From NCBI GenBank assembly GCA_947599875.1, contig CANQFV010000017.1, positions 1 to 52,674 on the forward strand: 52,674 nucleotides of DNA, given 5' to 3'. The notes beneath the pieces were generated by a model. It searched no databases, was not told the DNA's origin, and saw only the letters and a program-made list of their open reading frames with translations. A program made the position numbers and the translations under genes. Origin of the DNA: an uncultured Oscillospiraceae bacterium. GTDB taxonomy: Bacteria; Bacillota; Clostridia; Oscillospirales; Oscillospiraceae. Below are positions 42,584 through 50,195 of the stretch, piece by piece. Each line of letters opens with the position of its first letter. The first letter of the stretch is position 1.

Positions 42584-42624
42584 TTGACAGGGCCGTGTAT
42601 ACCGTGTATACTGTGTATATACAG
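42584..42624 (+). promoter_or_regulatory. Promoter and triple-repeat operator of the GntR/ABC operon
   Basis: TTGACA (42584-42589), 17 bases, TATACT (42607-42612). Three GTGTATA units at a 9-base period (42595, 42604, 42613) cover the spacer, the -10 and the start site, and also give dyads: GTATAC-cgt-GTATAC (42597-42611) and CTGTGTATATACAG (42611-42624). The position fits autorepression by the GntR protein encoded next. Confidence 0.85.
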
Positions 42625-42643
42625 TTCTTCTGTGAGGGATTAC

Positions 42644-43021
42644 ATGGATATCATACTCTCCAATTCCGATCCCCGGCCCATCTATGAGCAGGTGGGTGAG
42701 GCCCTGCGGGCGGCCATCATCTCCGGGGAGCTGAAGCCCGGCGATCCTCTCCCCTCCATTCGCGGTCTTGCCCGGGATCTGCGGATCTCCGTCATCACCA
42801 CGAAGCGCGCCTTTGAGGAGCTGGAGCGGGAGGGCTGGATCGAGACAGTCCCCGGCAAGGGATCCTTTGCCGCGGGGGCCAACGCCCCCCTTCTTCAGGA
42901 GCGCAGGCTTTTGGAGATCGAGAACCACCTCCGGGACGCCCTGCGGCTGGGGCGCACCGCCGGTATGGGCGTGGAGGATTTGGAAAATATGTTGAAAGCG
43001 CTGCGTGAGGAGGATTTATGA
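42644..43021 (+). CDS. GntR-family regulator, YtrA subfamily
   Basis: Transcriptional repressor of 125 aa: GntR winged helix (about 8-78; PIYEQVGEALRAAIISGELK, LPSIRGLARDLRIS, GWIETVPGKGSFAA) and only a short helical tail (about 85-125), typical of the YtrA subfamily that controls adjacent ABC transporters. ATG at 42644 follows GAGGGAT. Its stop overlaps the ATPase start as ATGA. It probably binds the GTGTATA repeats in its own promoter; YtrA-type systems often respond to cell-envelope stress or peptide antibiotics. Confidence 0.93.
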   Translation: MDIILSNSDPRPIYEQVGEALRAAIISGELKPGDPLPSIRGLARDLRISVITTKRAFEELEREGWIETVPGKGSFAAGANAPLLQERRLLEIENHLRDALRLGRTAGMGVEDLENMLKALREEDL

Positions 43022-43866
43022 ACGCCATTGAGGTAAACGGCCTGGGCAAGACCTACCCCGGCTTTTCGCTGAAGAATGTGAGCTTCACCCTGGCCGAGGG
43101 GTGCATCATGGGCCTTGTGGGGGAGAACGGGGCGGGCAAATCCACCCTCATCCGCCTGATCATGGGCGCGGCCCAGGCCGATTTCGGCAGTGCCCAGGTG
43201 CTGGGCCAGGAGGTGACGGCTCCGGAGTTCACCAGGACGAAGGACGACATCGGCGTGGTGCTGGACGAGGCCCACTTCCCCGACGGGCTGAACGCCGTCC
43301 AGCTGGGGCGGATCTTCTCCAGCGTCTACACCCGCTGGGATCCCGGCGTCTACGGCACCTATCTTGACAAGCTGGAGCTTCCGGCGAAGAAGCGGATCAA
43401 GGCGTACTCCCGCGGGATGCGGATGAAGCTGGCCCTGGCCGCCGCCCTGTCCCACGACGCAAAGCTCCTGGTGCTGGACGAACCCACCGGCGGTCTTGAC
43501 CCGATGGTGCGGGACGAGATCCTGGACATTTTGGAGGACTTCACCCGGCGGGAGGACAGAACCGTCCTCATCAGCTCCCACATCGTCTCCGATCTGGAGA
43601 AGCTGTGCGACTACATAGCCTTCCTGCACCGGGGCGAGCTGCTGCTGTTCCAGGAGAAGGACAGGCTGTTGGAGGAATACGCCATCGTCAAGCTCCCGGA
43701 GCGGGAGTTTCTGAACGTGCCCCCGGAGGCCGTCCGCGGCGTCCGGCGGGGGAAATACGGCGTGGAGGCCCTGGTGGAGCGCCGGCTCGTCCGGCCGGAT
43801 CTCCCCCTGGAGAAACCGTGTCTTGAGGAAGTTATCGTATTTTTTGCAAGGGGGGATCGGCAATGA
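43018..43866 (+). CDS. ABC transporter ATP-binding protein (YtrB-like)
   Basis: ATPase of 282 aa with Walker A GENGAGKSTL (about 38-47), an atypical signature YSRGMRMKLALAAAL in place of LSGGQ, Walker B LLVLDEP and the D loop GGLDP. This signature form is common in YtrB/BcrA-like exporters. Start and stop overlap its neighbours by four bases (ATGA), so the three genes form one coupled operon. Partner: the permease at 43863. Confidence 0.93.
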   Translation: MNAIEVNGLGKTYPGFSLKNVSFTLAEGCIMGLVGENGAGKSTLIRLIMGAAQADFGSAQVLGQEVTAPEFTRTKDDIGVVLDEAHFPDGLNAVQLGRIFSSVYTRWDPGVYGTYLDKLELPAKKRIKAYSRGMRMKLALAAALSHDAKLLVLDEPTGGLDPMVRDEILDILEDFTRREDRTVLISSHIVSDLEKLCDYIAFLHRGELLLFQEKDRLLEEYAIVKLPEREFLNVPPEAVRGVRRGKYGVEALVERRLVRPDLPLEKPCLEEVIVFFARGDRQ

Positions 43867-44477
43867 AAGCACTTGTGCGCAAGGATCTGTATATGCTGCA
43901 GAGCTTCGGTAAGCTGTTTTTGCTGGTGTTCACCTTATTTGCCGTGGTACCGGATCTGCAGTTTTTCTCCTACTCCTCCACCTACGCGGTGATGCTCTCC
44001 CTGTATCTGATGCAGTCGGACGAGCAGTGCAAGTGGGACTCTCTGCTGCCCATGCTGCCCATCTCCCGGCGCCTGGTGGTGCTGGAAAAGTACCTGGCCG
44101 GCTGGGCGTATCTGGCCCTGATGACCGTTTTGGCCCTGGTGTCCCAGCTGATCTGGGTCAGGTTCGACATGATGCCCCTGAACGGACAGTATTTTACGAT
44201 GCTGTGCATCGACCTGGCCATCGGCTTTTTGATGCAGGCCGTCTCCCTGCCTGTCATCTTCCGCTTCGGCACAAATCGCGGCCGGCCTGTCCTGTTCTTC
44301 GCCGTGGCCCTGGCCACCCTGCTGACGGTGATCATTTTAAACGACCAGGGCTTTGACAGCCTCCTCTCCCTGCTCGTCCACATCCGCGGCTGGCACATCC
44401 TGGTGGCGGCTGCCCTGGTCAGCGTCGCCACGATCCCCCTCTCCATACACCTGTATGAAAAGCGTATCCTGAAGTGA
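43863..44477 (+). CDS. ABC-2 type permease of the YtrA operon
   Basis: Membrane protein of 204 aa with about six hydrophobic segments (LFLLVFTLFAVVPDLQFF, YAVMLSLYL, LALMTVLALVSQLIWV, LAIGFLMQAVSLPVIF, VLFFAVALATLLTVIIL, ILVAAALVSVATIPLSIHL). The ABC-2-like cytoplasmic pattern KWDSLLPMLPISRRLVVLEKY is visible. Only one permease is encoded, so it probably acts as a homodimer. The TGA stop lies in an 11-bp sequence repeated 73 bases downstream, around a small element. Confidence 0.9.
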   Translation: MKALVRKDLYMLQSFGKLFLLVFTLFAVVPDLQFFSYSSTYAVMLSLYLMQSDEQCKWDSLLPMLPISRRLVVLEKYLAGWAYLALMTVLALVSQLIWVRFDMMPLNGQYFTMLCIDLAIGFLMQAVSLPVIFRFGTNRGRPVLFFAVALATLLTVIILNDQGFDSLLSLLVHIRGWHILVAAALVSVATIPLSIHLYEKRILK

Positions 44478-44552
44478 TCCCGTCGAAAAAGCCCTGCGGA
44501 CTTTTCCGACAAAGGGAAGCATTAGGTTTTTTGACAAACTGCTGAAGTGATC
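44469..44552 (+). mobile_element. Minimal MITE-like insertion at the permease stop codon
   Basis: CTGAAGTGATC occurs at 44469-44479 (containing the stop codon) and again at 44542-44552. Between them are GTCGAAAAAGCC at the left (44482-44493) and, at the right, a sequence whose complement is GTCAAAAAACC, resembling the ends of element copy 7. The inner part holds only a small hairpin (AAAAGccctgcggaCTTTT). It looks like an internal deletion derivative of the element at 49952-50158. Part of the 3' repeat (CTGAAG) resembles sequence also found after copy 7, so the true target duplication may be shorter than 11 bp. Confidence 0.5.
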
Positions 44553-44570
44553 GTACCTCCTTTTGATGAT

Positions 44571-44630
44571 GGACGCGTGCGCGTCCCCCGGGGTAATTTT
44601 ATGGACAAAGGCCCGAAGGCCTTTGTCCAT
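44571..44630. repeat. Two perfect palindromes, one with a UUCG-type loop
   Basis: GGACGCG-tg-CGCGTCC (44571-44586) and ATGGACAAAGGCC-cgaa-GGCCTTTGTCCAT (44601-44630, 13-bp perfect arms). On the minus strand the second loop reads TTCG closed by C-G, an exceptionally stable UNCG tetraloop in RNA. Confidence 0.75.
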
Positions 44631-44679
44631 AAGGGGGGCGGACGGTTCGTCAAGCGTCCCCTTAAAGCCGGTATGACAC

Positions 44680-44737
44680 GGGGACGGTTCCTTAGTCACA
44701 CCAGTGTGCGCACTGGTGGTACAAAGAAACCGTCCCC
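44680..44737. repeat. GGGACGGTT/AACCGTCCC long hairpin with inner TGCG-loop hairpin
   Basis: Outer arms GGGGACGGTT and AACCGTCCCC; inside, ACCAGTG-tgcg-CACTGGT is a perfect 7-bp hairpin. Same type as 2274-2330 and 40156-40213. It lies next to element copy 6. Confidence 0.8.
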
Positions 44738-44791
44738 GCTGTCCCACCTCCTCAAAAGACGGACCCCTCCGTCCCGCTCCCCCATCCAAAC

Positions 44792-45039
44792 ATTTTTTCC
44801 AAGGACATGTGCCTTGGAAAAAATCCCTCTTGCCGCGCAAGTGACCAGTCCGCAGACTGGTCGCACAGCGCGGCAGCAGGAAAGGGCCACTCGAATTGCG
44901 CACAATTCGAGCGGCCCTTTCCACACGCATCCCCTTGGCATTGGAAGGCCGCAGCGTCCACTGCCAGGGTAAGAAATACGCTTAATACTACCCCCGCCGG
45001 ATAATCCCTGCGGCCTTCCAAGCCAGCCCTTTTCGCCAG
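44792..45039 (-). repeat. Modular palindromic element, copy 6 (-), after the FTR-like gene
   Basis: Hairpin E (44792-44824) is the CCAAGG/CCTTGG type; hairpin C is GACCAGTC/GACTGGTC; hairpin B (about 44880-44923) has 19-bp arms with one mismatch and apex GAATT-gcgcac-AATTC. Hairpin A has arms TTGGAAGGCCGCAG/CTGCGGCCTTCCAA interrupted by about 60 extra bases (44955-45010). AGCTGGCG adjoins the TAA stop, exactly as in copy 1. Confidence 0.82.
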
Positions 45040-45041
45040 CT

Positions 45042-45242
45042 TTATTTCTCCTTGTAATACAGCTTACAGTGGCAGTAGCCCTCAAAATCCGGGTCGGCGC
45101 ACTGGGCCTTGAATTCCTGGCAGACGCACTTGTACTCGGGCTTGCGCTCGGTGCGGCAGGGGCAGTAGCCGCCGGTGCGCTTCAGCCCCTCCCGGACGGT
45201 GCGGACCACCTCGGGGTCATCGTTCACGCGGATCTTCGCCAT
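45042..45242 (-). CDS. Ferredoxin:thioredoxin reductase catalytic-chain-like protein
   Basis: Fe-S protein of 66 aa with the three Cys-x-Cys motifs of the FTR catalytic chain: CPC (27-29), CVC (39-41) and CHC (57-59), within the usual YCPCR...CQEF...GYCHCKLY frame. In plant FTR these hold a [4Fe-4S] cluster and the redox disulfide that reduces thioredoxin. The protein is shorter than plant FTR and spacing between motifs differs, as in other bacterial versions. It lies 14 bases after the thioredoxin gene, its probable partner. Element copy 6 starts at its stop. Confidence 0.88.
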   Translation of the reverse strand: MAKIRVNDDPEVVRTVREGLKRTGGYCPCRTERKPEYKCVCQEFKAQCADPDFEGYCHCKLYYKEK

Positions 45243-45256
45243 TTTTCACGCCTCCT

Positions 45257-45571
45257 TCAGTTGTAGAGCATCACCGCGATCTGGCGGTTCAGCTCCTCCC
45301 GGTCCATGCTCCCCTCGATGCGGTGTACCTCCCGGCCGTTGCGGAAGAACAGCAGCGTGGGCATGGCGTCGATGCCGAAGCGCTCGGCGATGTCCCACTC
45401 GTGGGAGATGTTGATCTCGATAAACCGGATCCCGGCCATATCGGCTGCGGCCTCCTTGTAGACAGGCTCCAGCATGACGCAGGCCCCGCAAAAATCCCCG
45501 TAGCAGTCCACCACGGCGTATTCGGTGTCAATAAGACGGTCAAAGGTCTGGGCAGTGGCCTCGGTGATCAT
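45257..45571 (-). CDS. Thioredoxin-like protein with CGAC active site
   Basis: Cytoplasmic thiol:disulfide protein of 104 aa; redox motif Cys28-Gly-Ala-Cys31 (FCGACVMLEP) instead of CGPC, and cis-proline in DAMPTLLFF. No signal peptide. Its ATG overlaps the stop of the trigger-factor-like gene by four bases. CGAC thioredoxins beside an FTR-like chain suggest that ferredoxin rather than NADPH may be the electron source (inference). Confidence 0.92.
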   Translation of the reverse strand: MITEATAQTFDRLIDTEYAVVDCYGDFCGACVMLEPVYKEAAADMAGIRFIEINISHEWDIAERFGIDAMPTLLFFRNGREVHRIEGSMDREELNRQIAVMLYN

Positions 45572-46440
45572 TTCGTTCCCTCCAGTCTCTCCATCGCGAT
45601 ATTATACAGGATCTCCCAGGTCTTGGACTCCATAAAGCCGCTCTCCGCCTCGTCCCCGGTGCAGCCGTTCTCGGCGTAGAGCTTTTGCTCCTCCGGCCCG
45701 AAGGTCACGCCCTGCTGCTCGCAGAAGGCGCGGCTCATGGCCAGGGACAGGTACTGGGACCGCAGGCTCTCCTTGAACTGGGCCAGCACCTCCTCGTCCG
45801 TGAGGAAGTCCGTCCCGTCCTCGGGGATGTGGGGGTCGATGCCCTCCTGCTCGTACATCTTCAGCATCTCCTTGGCGGCCTTGTCCGTCCAGGCCTCCTG
45901 CTCCTCCTCGTCCACCTGGTAGTCGCTTTTCTCTACCAGCGCGTCGTGGAGGGCGGCGGACAGGTGCTTGGCGGACAGGGAGCGGTTTTGCTCCTGGGTC
46001 TTTTCCTTGATGTACGCCCGGTAGGCCGCCACGGTCTCCACCCCGTCGATCTTCTCCTCCCGCACGAGACGGTCGTCAATGGGGGCCGGGGTGCGCCGGA
46101 CGATCCGCTGTACCGTGAGGCTGACGGGGGAGCCGGCAAGCTCCGTTTTCACCGTGTCCCCGCATCCTGCCCCCAGTAGGGCCTTCTCCGCCTGCTCCGC
46201 CCCGGGGATGCTCCGTCCCGGGTAGACCAGGACGGTGCGATCCTCCAGCGCCCCCCGGGCGGCACAGAACACCGTGTCCCCCGTTTGGACGGCGTCCCCC
46301 TGGGTCTCCACGGCGTGCTGGACGGCCAGGGCCTTCACCAGACCGTCCACGGCGGCCTCGTCCACACGCCATTCCGGAATGTCCTCCGGCGTGGGGATGA
46401 GGGCCACATCATAAAGCTTTGTCACTTTCGTTTTCATCAT
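45568..46440 (-). CDS. Trigger-factor-like peptidyl-prolyl isomerase/chaperone lacking the ribosome-binding domain
   Basis: Protein of about 290 aa aligning in layout with the FKBP-type and C-terminal chaperone parts of trigger factor: GDTVFCAARG, then YPGRSIPGAEQAEKALLGAG (like the IPGFE motif), SPVSLTVQRIVRR, IDDRLVREEKIDGVETVAAY, and a helical C-terminal arm (about 170-285). The N-terminal ribosome-docking domain (GFRxGKxP motif) is absent, so it is a free chaperone rather than true Tig. ATG at 46440 or 46437 follows AAGGAGGCAG and overlaps the exporter stop. Its place between an ABC exporter and redox proteins suggests folding help for an exported or redox-sensitive substrate. Confidence 0.82.
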   Translation of the reverse strand: MMKTKVTKLYDVALIPTPEDIPEWRVDEAAVDGLVKALAVQHAVETQGDAVQTGDTVFCAARGALEDRTVLVYPGRSIPGAEQAEKALLGAGCGDTVKTELAGSPVSLTVQRIVRRTPAPIDDRLVREEKIDGVETVAAYRAYIKEKTQEQNRSLSAKHLSAALHDALVEKSDYQVDEEEQEAWTDKAAKEMLKMYEQEGIDPHIPEDGTDFLTDEEVLAQFKESLRSQYLSLAMSRAFCEQQGVTFGPEEQKLYAENGCTGDEAESGFMESKTWEILYNIAMERLEGTK

Positions 46441-48146
46441 ACTGCCTCCTTGTCGCCCCGGCGGGCGAAGGTTTGATAATAGGCGTTTGTGCGCAGAAGC
46501 TCCTCCGGCGTACCCATGCCCACGATATGGCCGTTGTCCATAACGATCACGTCGTCGGCCTCCCGGGCGGCCCGGAAGCTGTGGGCGATCATAACGGTGG
46601 TGCGCCCCTCCATCAGCCTGTCCAGGGCCGTGGAGACATCCGCCTCGCACTTGGCGTCCAGACTGCTTGTGGCCTCGTCCAGCAGGAGATACCGGGGCCG
46701 GCGCAGCACGGCGCGGGCGATGGCCAGGCACTGTCTCTGTCCGCCGGAGAAGCTGCTGCCCCCCGGCCCCACCTGGGCGTCGAATCCGCCGGGCGTCTCC
46801 TGGATAAAGTCGTAGGCGTTGGCCAGCTTCACGGCGTCCGTCAGCTCCTCCTGGGAGACCTCCCGTCCGATTCCGTAGGTCAGGTTCTCCCGGACGGTGC
46901 CGGACATCAGGGGCGTGTCCTGGGCCACGATAGCCAGGGCGTGCCGCCAGGATGTCAGGTTGAAGGCCCCGATCTCCCGGTCCCCGAAGGTGATCTGCCC
47001 CTCGTCCGGGTCGTACATCCGCTCGATCAGCTTCATCATGGTAGATTTGCCGGCGCCGTTGGTGCCCACGATGGCCGTGACGCGCCCGGCCCGCAGGCGG
47101 CAGGAGATGTTCTCCAGAACGGGCACGTCCTTGTAGGCGAAGGACACGTTGTCAAAGACGATGTCCTCCTCCCCCGTGACCTCGTCGCCCCCCTGAGGCT
47201 CGTCGGCCTGATCCAGCAGGCAGGAGATCTTCTTCAGCTCGCCGTTGGTGCCGATAATGGTGCCCACCGCCATAAACAGGTTGGACAGGTGCATGGCCAC
47301 CATCGAGGAGAAGCCATAGAAGATCACCAGCGTCCCCACGGTCAGCGTCCCCTGGGCCACCATCCGTCCCCCGGCCACGAAGGAGATGATCAGGGACAGG
47401 CAGCTCAGTGCCTGAAGCCCCACCACCATGTACGCCACGGTACTCCGGCTGTACAGGTCTGTCCAGTACTGCCTCCGGAAGATGCCGTGGGATTTTTGCT
47501 TCTCATACCGTTCCGTCCCCAGCGCCCGGATGAGCCGCAGGTTGTGGACATGCTCCGTCATATACCCCGTGGTCTTGGCGAAATTCCTGGCGCCCAGCAG
47601 GGCGGAGTGGTATGCCATCACCGAGTAGACAGCGCCCACGCCGATGGTGCAGGGGATGATCAGCAGCGACCAGGTCGCCAGCCCCTTGTGGAAGATAAAG
47701 AGCTGCCGAAAGGCCACCACAGTGGCGTAGACGGTGGTGATGCAGGAGATACCGGTGGTGATATAGGAACTGGCCGAGCCGGGGTCGGAGGTGACACGGC
47801 TCACCAGGTCGTTGGGGCTTTCCGTGTCGTAGTAGCTCAGGGGCAGGCGCATCAGCTTGTCCCAGACCTTCAAGCGCACCCCGGCGCCGATCTTCTGCTC
47901 CAGCAGGCCGGAGAAATACGTCTCCCCCACCGTGGCGGCCACGGTGAGGATCAGATTCACCGCGTAGCGCACCAGTCTCTGCGCGTCAATGGTACTTTGG
48001 CTGGCGTCGATGATGGAGGCGCTCAGCTCCACGCTCTGCAAGCCCAGCGTCACCTCCACCAGGGAGAAGATCAGGTAAGCCAGCATACTGATCCAGGGCA
48101 GCTTCACGCCCCTGAAGATATGGACATACCGTTTGATCGCTTTCAT
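46437..48146 (-). CDS. ABC exporter half-transporter 2 (TMD-NBD)
   Basis: Protein of 569 aa: six-helix membrane domain (about 15-310) then an ATPase domain with Walker A GTNGAGKST, signature FSGGQRQCLAIARAVL, Walker B YLLLDEATSSLD and switch His in IAHSFRAARE. ATG at 48146 overlaps the upstream half-transporter stop as ATGA, with GGAGGCGGCGG before it; an in-frame extension to 48197 is rejected. It forms a heterodimer with the next protein. This half has the canonical Glu after Walker B (DEAT). Confidence 0.94.
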   Translation of the reverse strand: MKAIKRYVHIFRGVKLPWISMLAYLIFSLVEVTLGLQSVELSASIIDASQSTIDAQRLVRYAVNLILTVAATVGETYFSGLLEQKIGAGVRLKVWDKLMRLPLSYYDTESPNDLVSRVTSDPGSASSYITTGISCITTVYATVVAFRQLFIFHKGLATWSLLIIPCTIGVGAVYSVMAYHSALLGARNFAKTTGYMTEHVHNLRLIRALGTERYEKQKSHGIFRRQYWTDLYSRSTVAYMVVGLQALSCLSLIISFVAGGRMVAQGTLTVGTLVIFYGFSSMVAMHLSNLFMAVGTIIGTNGELKKISCLLDQADEPQGGDEVTGEEDIVFDNVSFAYKDVPVLENISCRLRAGRVTAIVGTNGAGKSTMMKLIERMYDPDEGQITFGDREIGAFNLTSWRHALAIVAQDTPLMSGTVRENLTYGIGREVSQEELTDAVKLANAYDFIQETPGGFDAQVGPGGSSFSGGQRQCLAIARAVLRRPRYLLLDEATSSLDAKCEADVSTALDRLMEGRTTVMIAHSFRAAREADDVIVMDNGHIVGMGTPEELLRTNAYYQTFARRGDKEAV

Positions 48147-49891
48147 TCCGCCGCCTCCTTCTCCTGGGCCTCCACCATCTGGGCGAAGATGGGGCATCCG
48201 GCCATCAGGGTGTCATAGGAGCCCTCACCCACAAGGCAGCCGTTTTGCAGGACGACGATCTTATCCACGCGGCGGGTGAGGCGCAGATCGTGAGTCACCA
48301 TGAGGATGGTCTTCCCGGTAAAGGTGGTGAGGATCGCCTCCTGCACGCCGTTTGCCGTCTGGGCGTCCAGGGCGGAGGTCGGCTCGTCCAGCAGGAGGAT
48401 ATCCGCGTTGCGCAGAAATTCCCGGGCCAGCACAAGCCTCTGCACCTGTCCCCCGGACAGGGAGGTTCCGGACGCGGCGACCTGGGTCTCCAGCCCGTCC
48501 GGCTGTTTTTCAATGTAATCCGCGATGCCCGTAAGGCGCGCCGCCTCCAGGATCTCCTCGTCCGTCACATCCCGGTCAAGGCCGTAGGTCAGCGCCTCGC
48601 GCACCGTGCCGCTGAAGATCTCCGGCCGCTGCTGGACATAGGAGAAGCACCGCCTGTACTCCGCCAGGGGCAGTCTCCCGATCTCCACGCCGCCCATCGT
48701 GACGCTCCCGCTCTCCGGCCGGTAGAACCGCTCCAGCAGGTTCAGGGAAGTGGTCTTTCCGCTTCCGCACAGGCCCACCACGGCCACGGTCTTCCCCTCC
48801 GGCACCGTGAAGGACACGTCCCGCAGGGCCGTCTTGTCGCCGTAGGAGAAGGTGACGGAGTCGAAGGACACGTCCCGCCCGCTCTGGGGTATGGGCGCGT
48901 CCCCGGCGGCCTCCAGATCCTCCTCCGGGGCGTCGTACACCTTCGCCGCCCGGCACAGGGCCGCCTTCACCATCTTGACGGAGACCCACTCGTTCACAAG
49001 CTGTGACATGGTGTTCCCCAGCTCCTGGCTGAACAGGAAGAACGCCACCCACTGGGCCATTGTGATCAGCTTGCGTTGGATCAGCACCACCGCCAGGACG
49101 ATCAGCACGAACTGCTGGACAAAATCGATCATCTGGATGGTGGCGGAGTAGCCGGCGTTGATCCTCACCTCCCGCATATTGGCCTTCACCAGCTTGTCCA
49201 CGGTCTTCCGGCCGTTTAAAAGCTCCTCCCGCTCGTTGGTGAAGGTCTTGATCAGGGGCAGATTCCGCACACGCTCAGCCAAAAATCCGGTGAGGCCGCC
49301 GATCTCCTGATAGATCCCGGCCTCCGCCCGGTAGAAGAGCTTGCCCATCACCAGGGAGTAGACGTACTTGATGGGCACAAAGGCCGCGATCCCCACCACC
49401 AAAAGCCAGTGGTAGGAGCCGATGGTCTTCGTGGCCCGGAACACATAGTACAGCTCCGGGATAATGTTGATGAGCAGATAGGAGGTATGGTCCACGCCGT
49501 AGGACACGTCGTTTGTGATGGCGCTCATCAGCTCCGCCGGATCGTTGCTGTCGTAGAAGGACATATGTACCCGGAGCATCTTTCCCCACAGGTTGTCCCG
49601 GGCGCGCTTGATGGCCAGGCACGACGCCTGGGCCATAAACAGGTTCCACACCGCCATCACCAGGGCGAAAAGCACATAGTAGACCACCGTGTCCCGCAAG
49701 GCCCCGGAGGTCAGATCCCCGCTGAAGAGCGACGCCGTGGTGGTGGGGATTTTGACCAGCAGCTCGTTGTAATAGAGATTCACCCCGAAGGCTATAGCGA
49801 TCCACAGCCAGGGCAGCTGGGACCGTTTCAGGACCCTGAATACGCTTTTCCAGCGTACCTCCGGATCCCGCTGTCGTTTCGGTTTTTTCAT
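48143..49891 (-). CDS. ABC exporter half-transporter 1 (TMD-NBD)
   Basis: Protein of 582 aa: six-helix membrane domain (about 20-315) and an ATPase domain with Walker A GLCGSGKTTSL, signature LSGGQVQRLVLAREFL, Walker B ILLLDEPTSALD and switch His in VTHDLRLTRR. ATG at 49891 follows GAGGAGG. First gene of a five-gene operon (two exporter halves, chaperone, thioredoxin, FTR-like). Substrate unknown; such pairs export lipids, drugs or peptides. No small peptide gene is recognisable beside it. No clear promoter is seen; the MITE-like copy 7 lies just upstream, at its leader. Confidence 0.94.
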   Translation of the reverse strand: MKKPKRQRDPEVRWKSVFRVLKRSQLPWLWIAIAFGVNLYYNELLVKIPTTTASLFSGDLTSGALRDTVVYYVLFALVMAVWNLFMAQASCLAIKRARDNLWGKMLRVHMSFYDSNDPAELMSAITNDVSYGVDHTSYLLINIIPELYYVFRATKTIGSYHWLLVVGIAAFVPIKYVYSLVMGKLFYRAEAGIYQEIGGLTGFLAERVRNLPLIKTFTNEREELLNGRKTVDKLVKANMREVRINAGYSATIQMIDFVQQFVLIVLAVVLIQRKLITMAQWVAFFLFSQELGNTMSQLVNEWVSVKMVKAALCRAAKVYDAPEEDLEAAGDAPIPQSGRDVSFDSVTFSYGDKTALRDVSFTVPEGKTVAVVGLCGSGKTTSLNLLERFYRPESGSVTMGGVEIGRLPLAEYRRCFSYVQQRPEIFSGTVREALTYGLDRDVTDEEILEAARLTGIADYIEKQPDGLETQVAASGTSLSGGQVQRLVLAREFLRNADILLLDEPTSALDAQTANGVQEAILTTFTGKTILMVTHDLRLTRRVDKIVVLQNGCLVGEGSYDTLMAGCPIFAQMVEAQEKEAAE

Positions 49892-49921
49892 ATTTGCCTC
49901 CTCATTTCAATTCAATGGGAA

Positions 49922-50187
49922 AAGCGCCGCCCGATCCCTCAGACGACGCCGCAGCCTGTCGAAAAAGCCCTGCGGGCTTTTCCGGCAGAGGGGACGTGCG
50001 GAAAATTTTTCTGAATTTTGCGAAATTCAGAAAAAATTTTCCTGCCGTCGCCCTGCGCGCACGGCCCCGTGGGCCGCACGCTTGTGCGACATAAGGGATT
50101 TTTTCCGACGTACATGCCGCCGGAAAAAATATTGATGTGTGGTTTTTTTGATAAGCTGAAGCGCCGCCCGATCCCTCAGACGGCGCC
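49922..50187 (+). mobile_element. MITE-like element: modular palindrome copy 7 with terminal inverted repeats and flanking direct repeats
   Basis: Element 49952-50158 (207 bp). The left end CAGCCTGTCGAAAAAGCC and the complement of the right end, CAGCTTATCAAAAAAACC, match at 14 of 18 positions, all differences being transitions. Flanking direct repeats of 29 bp (49922-49950 and 50159-50187; start AAGCGCCGCCCGATCCCTC) differ at one base. Inside are hairpin A (AAAAGCCC...GGGCTTTT), hairpin B with 18-19 bp arms and apex GAATT-ttgcga-AATTC, hairpin C of the GGCCC/GGGCC type and hairpin E (50098-50130). The direct repeat itself contains a GCGCCG/CGGCGC hairpin that may have been the terminator of the lipoprotein gene at 50196. 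Confidence 0.75.
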
Positions 50188-50195
50188 CGCTCCGG

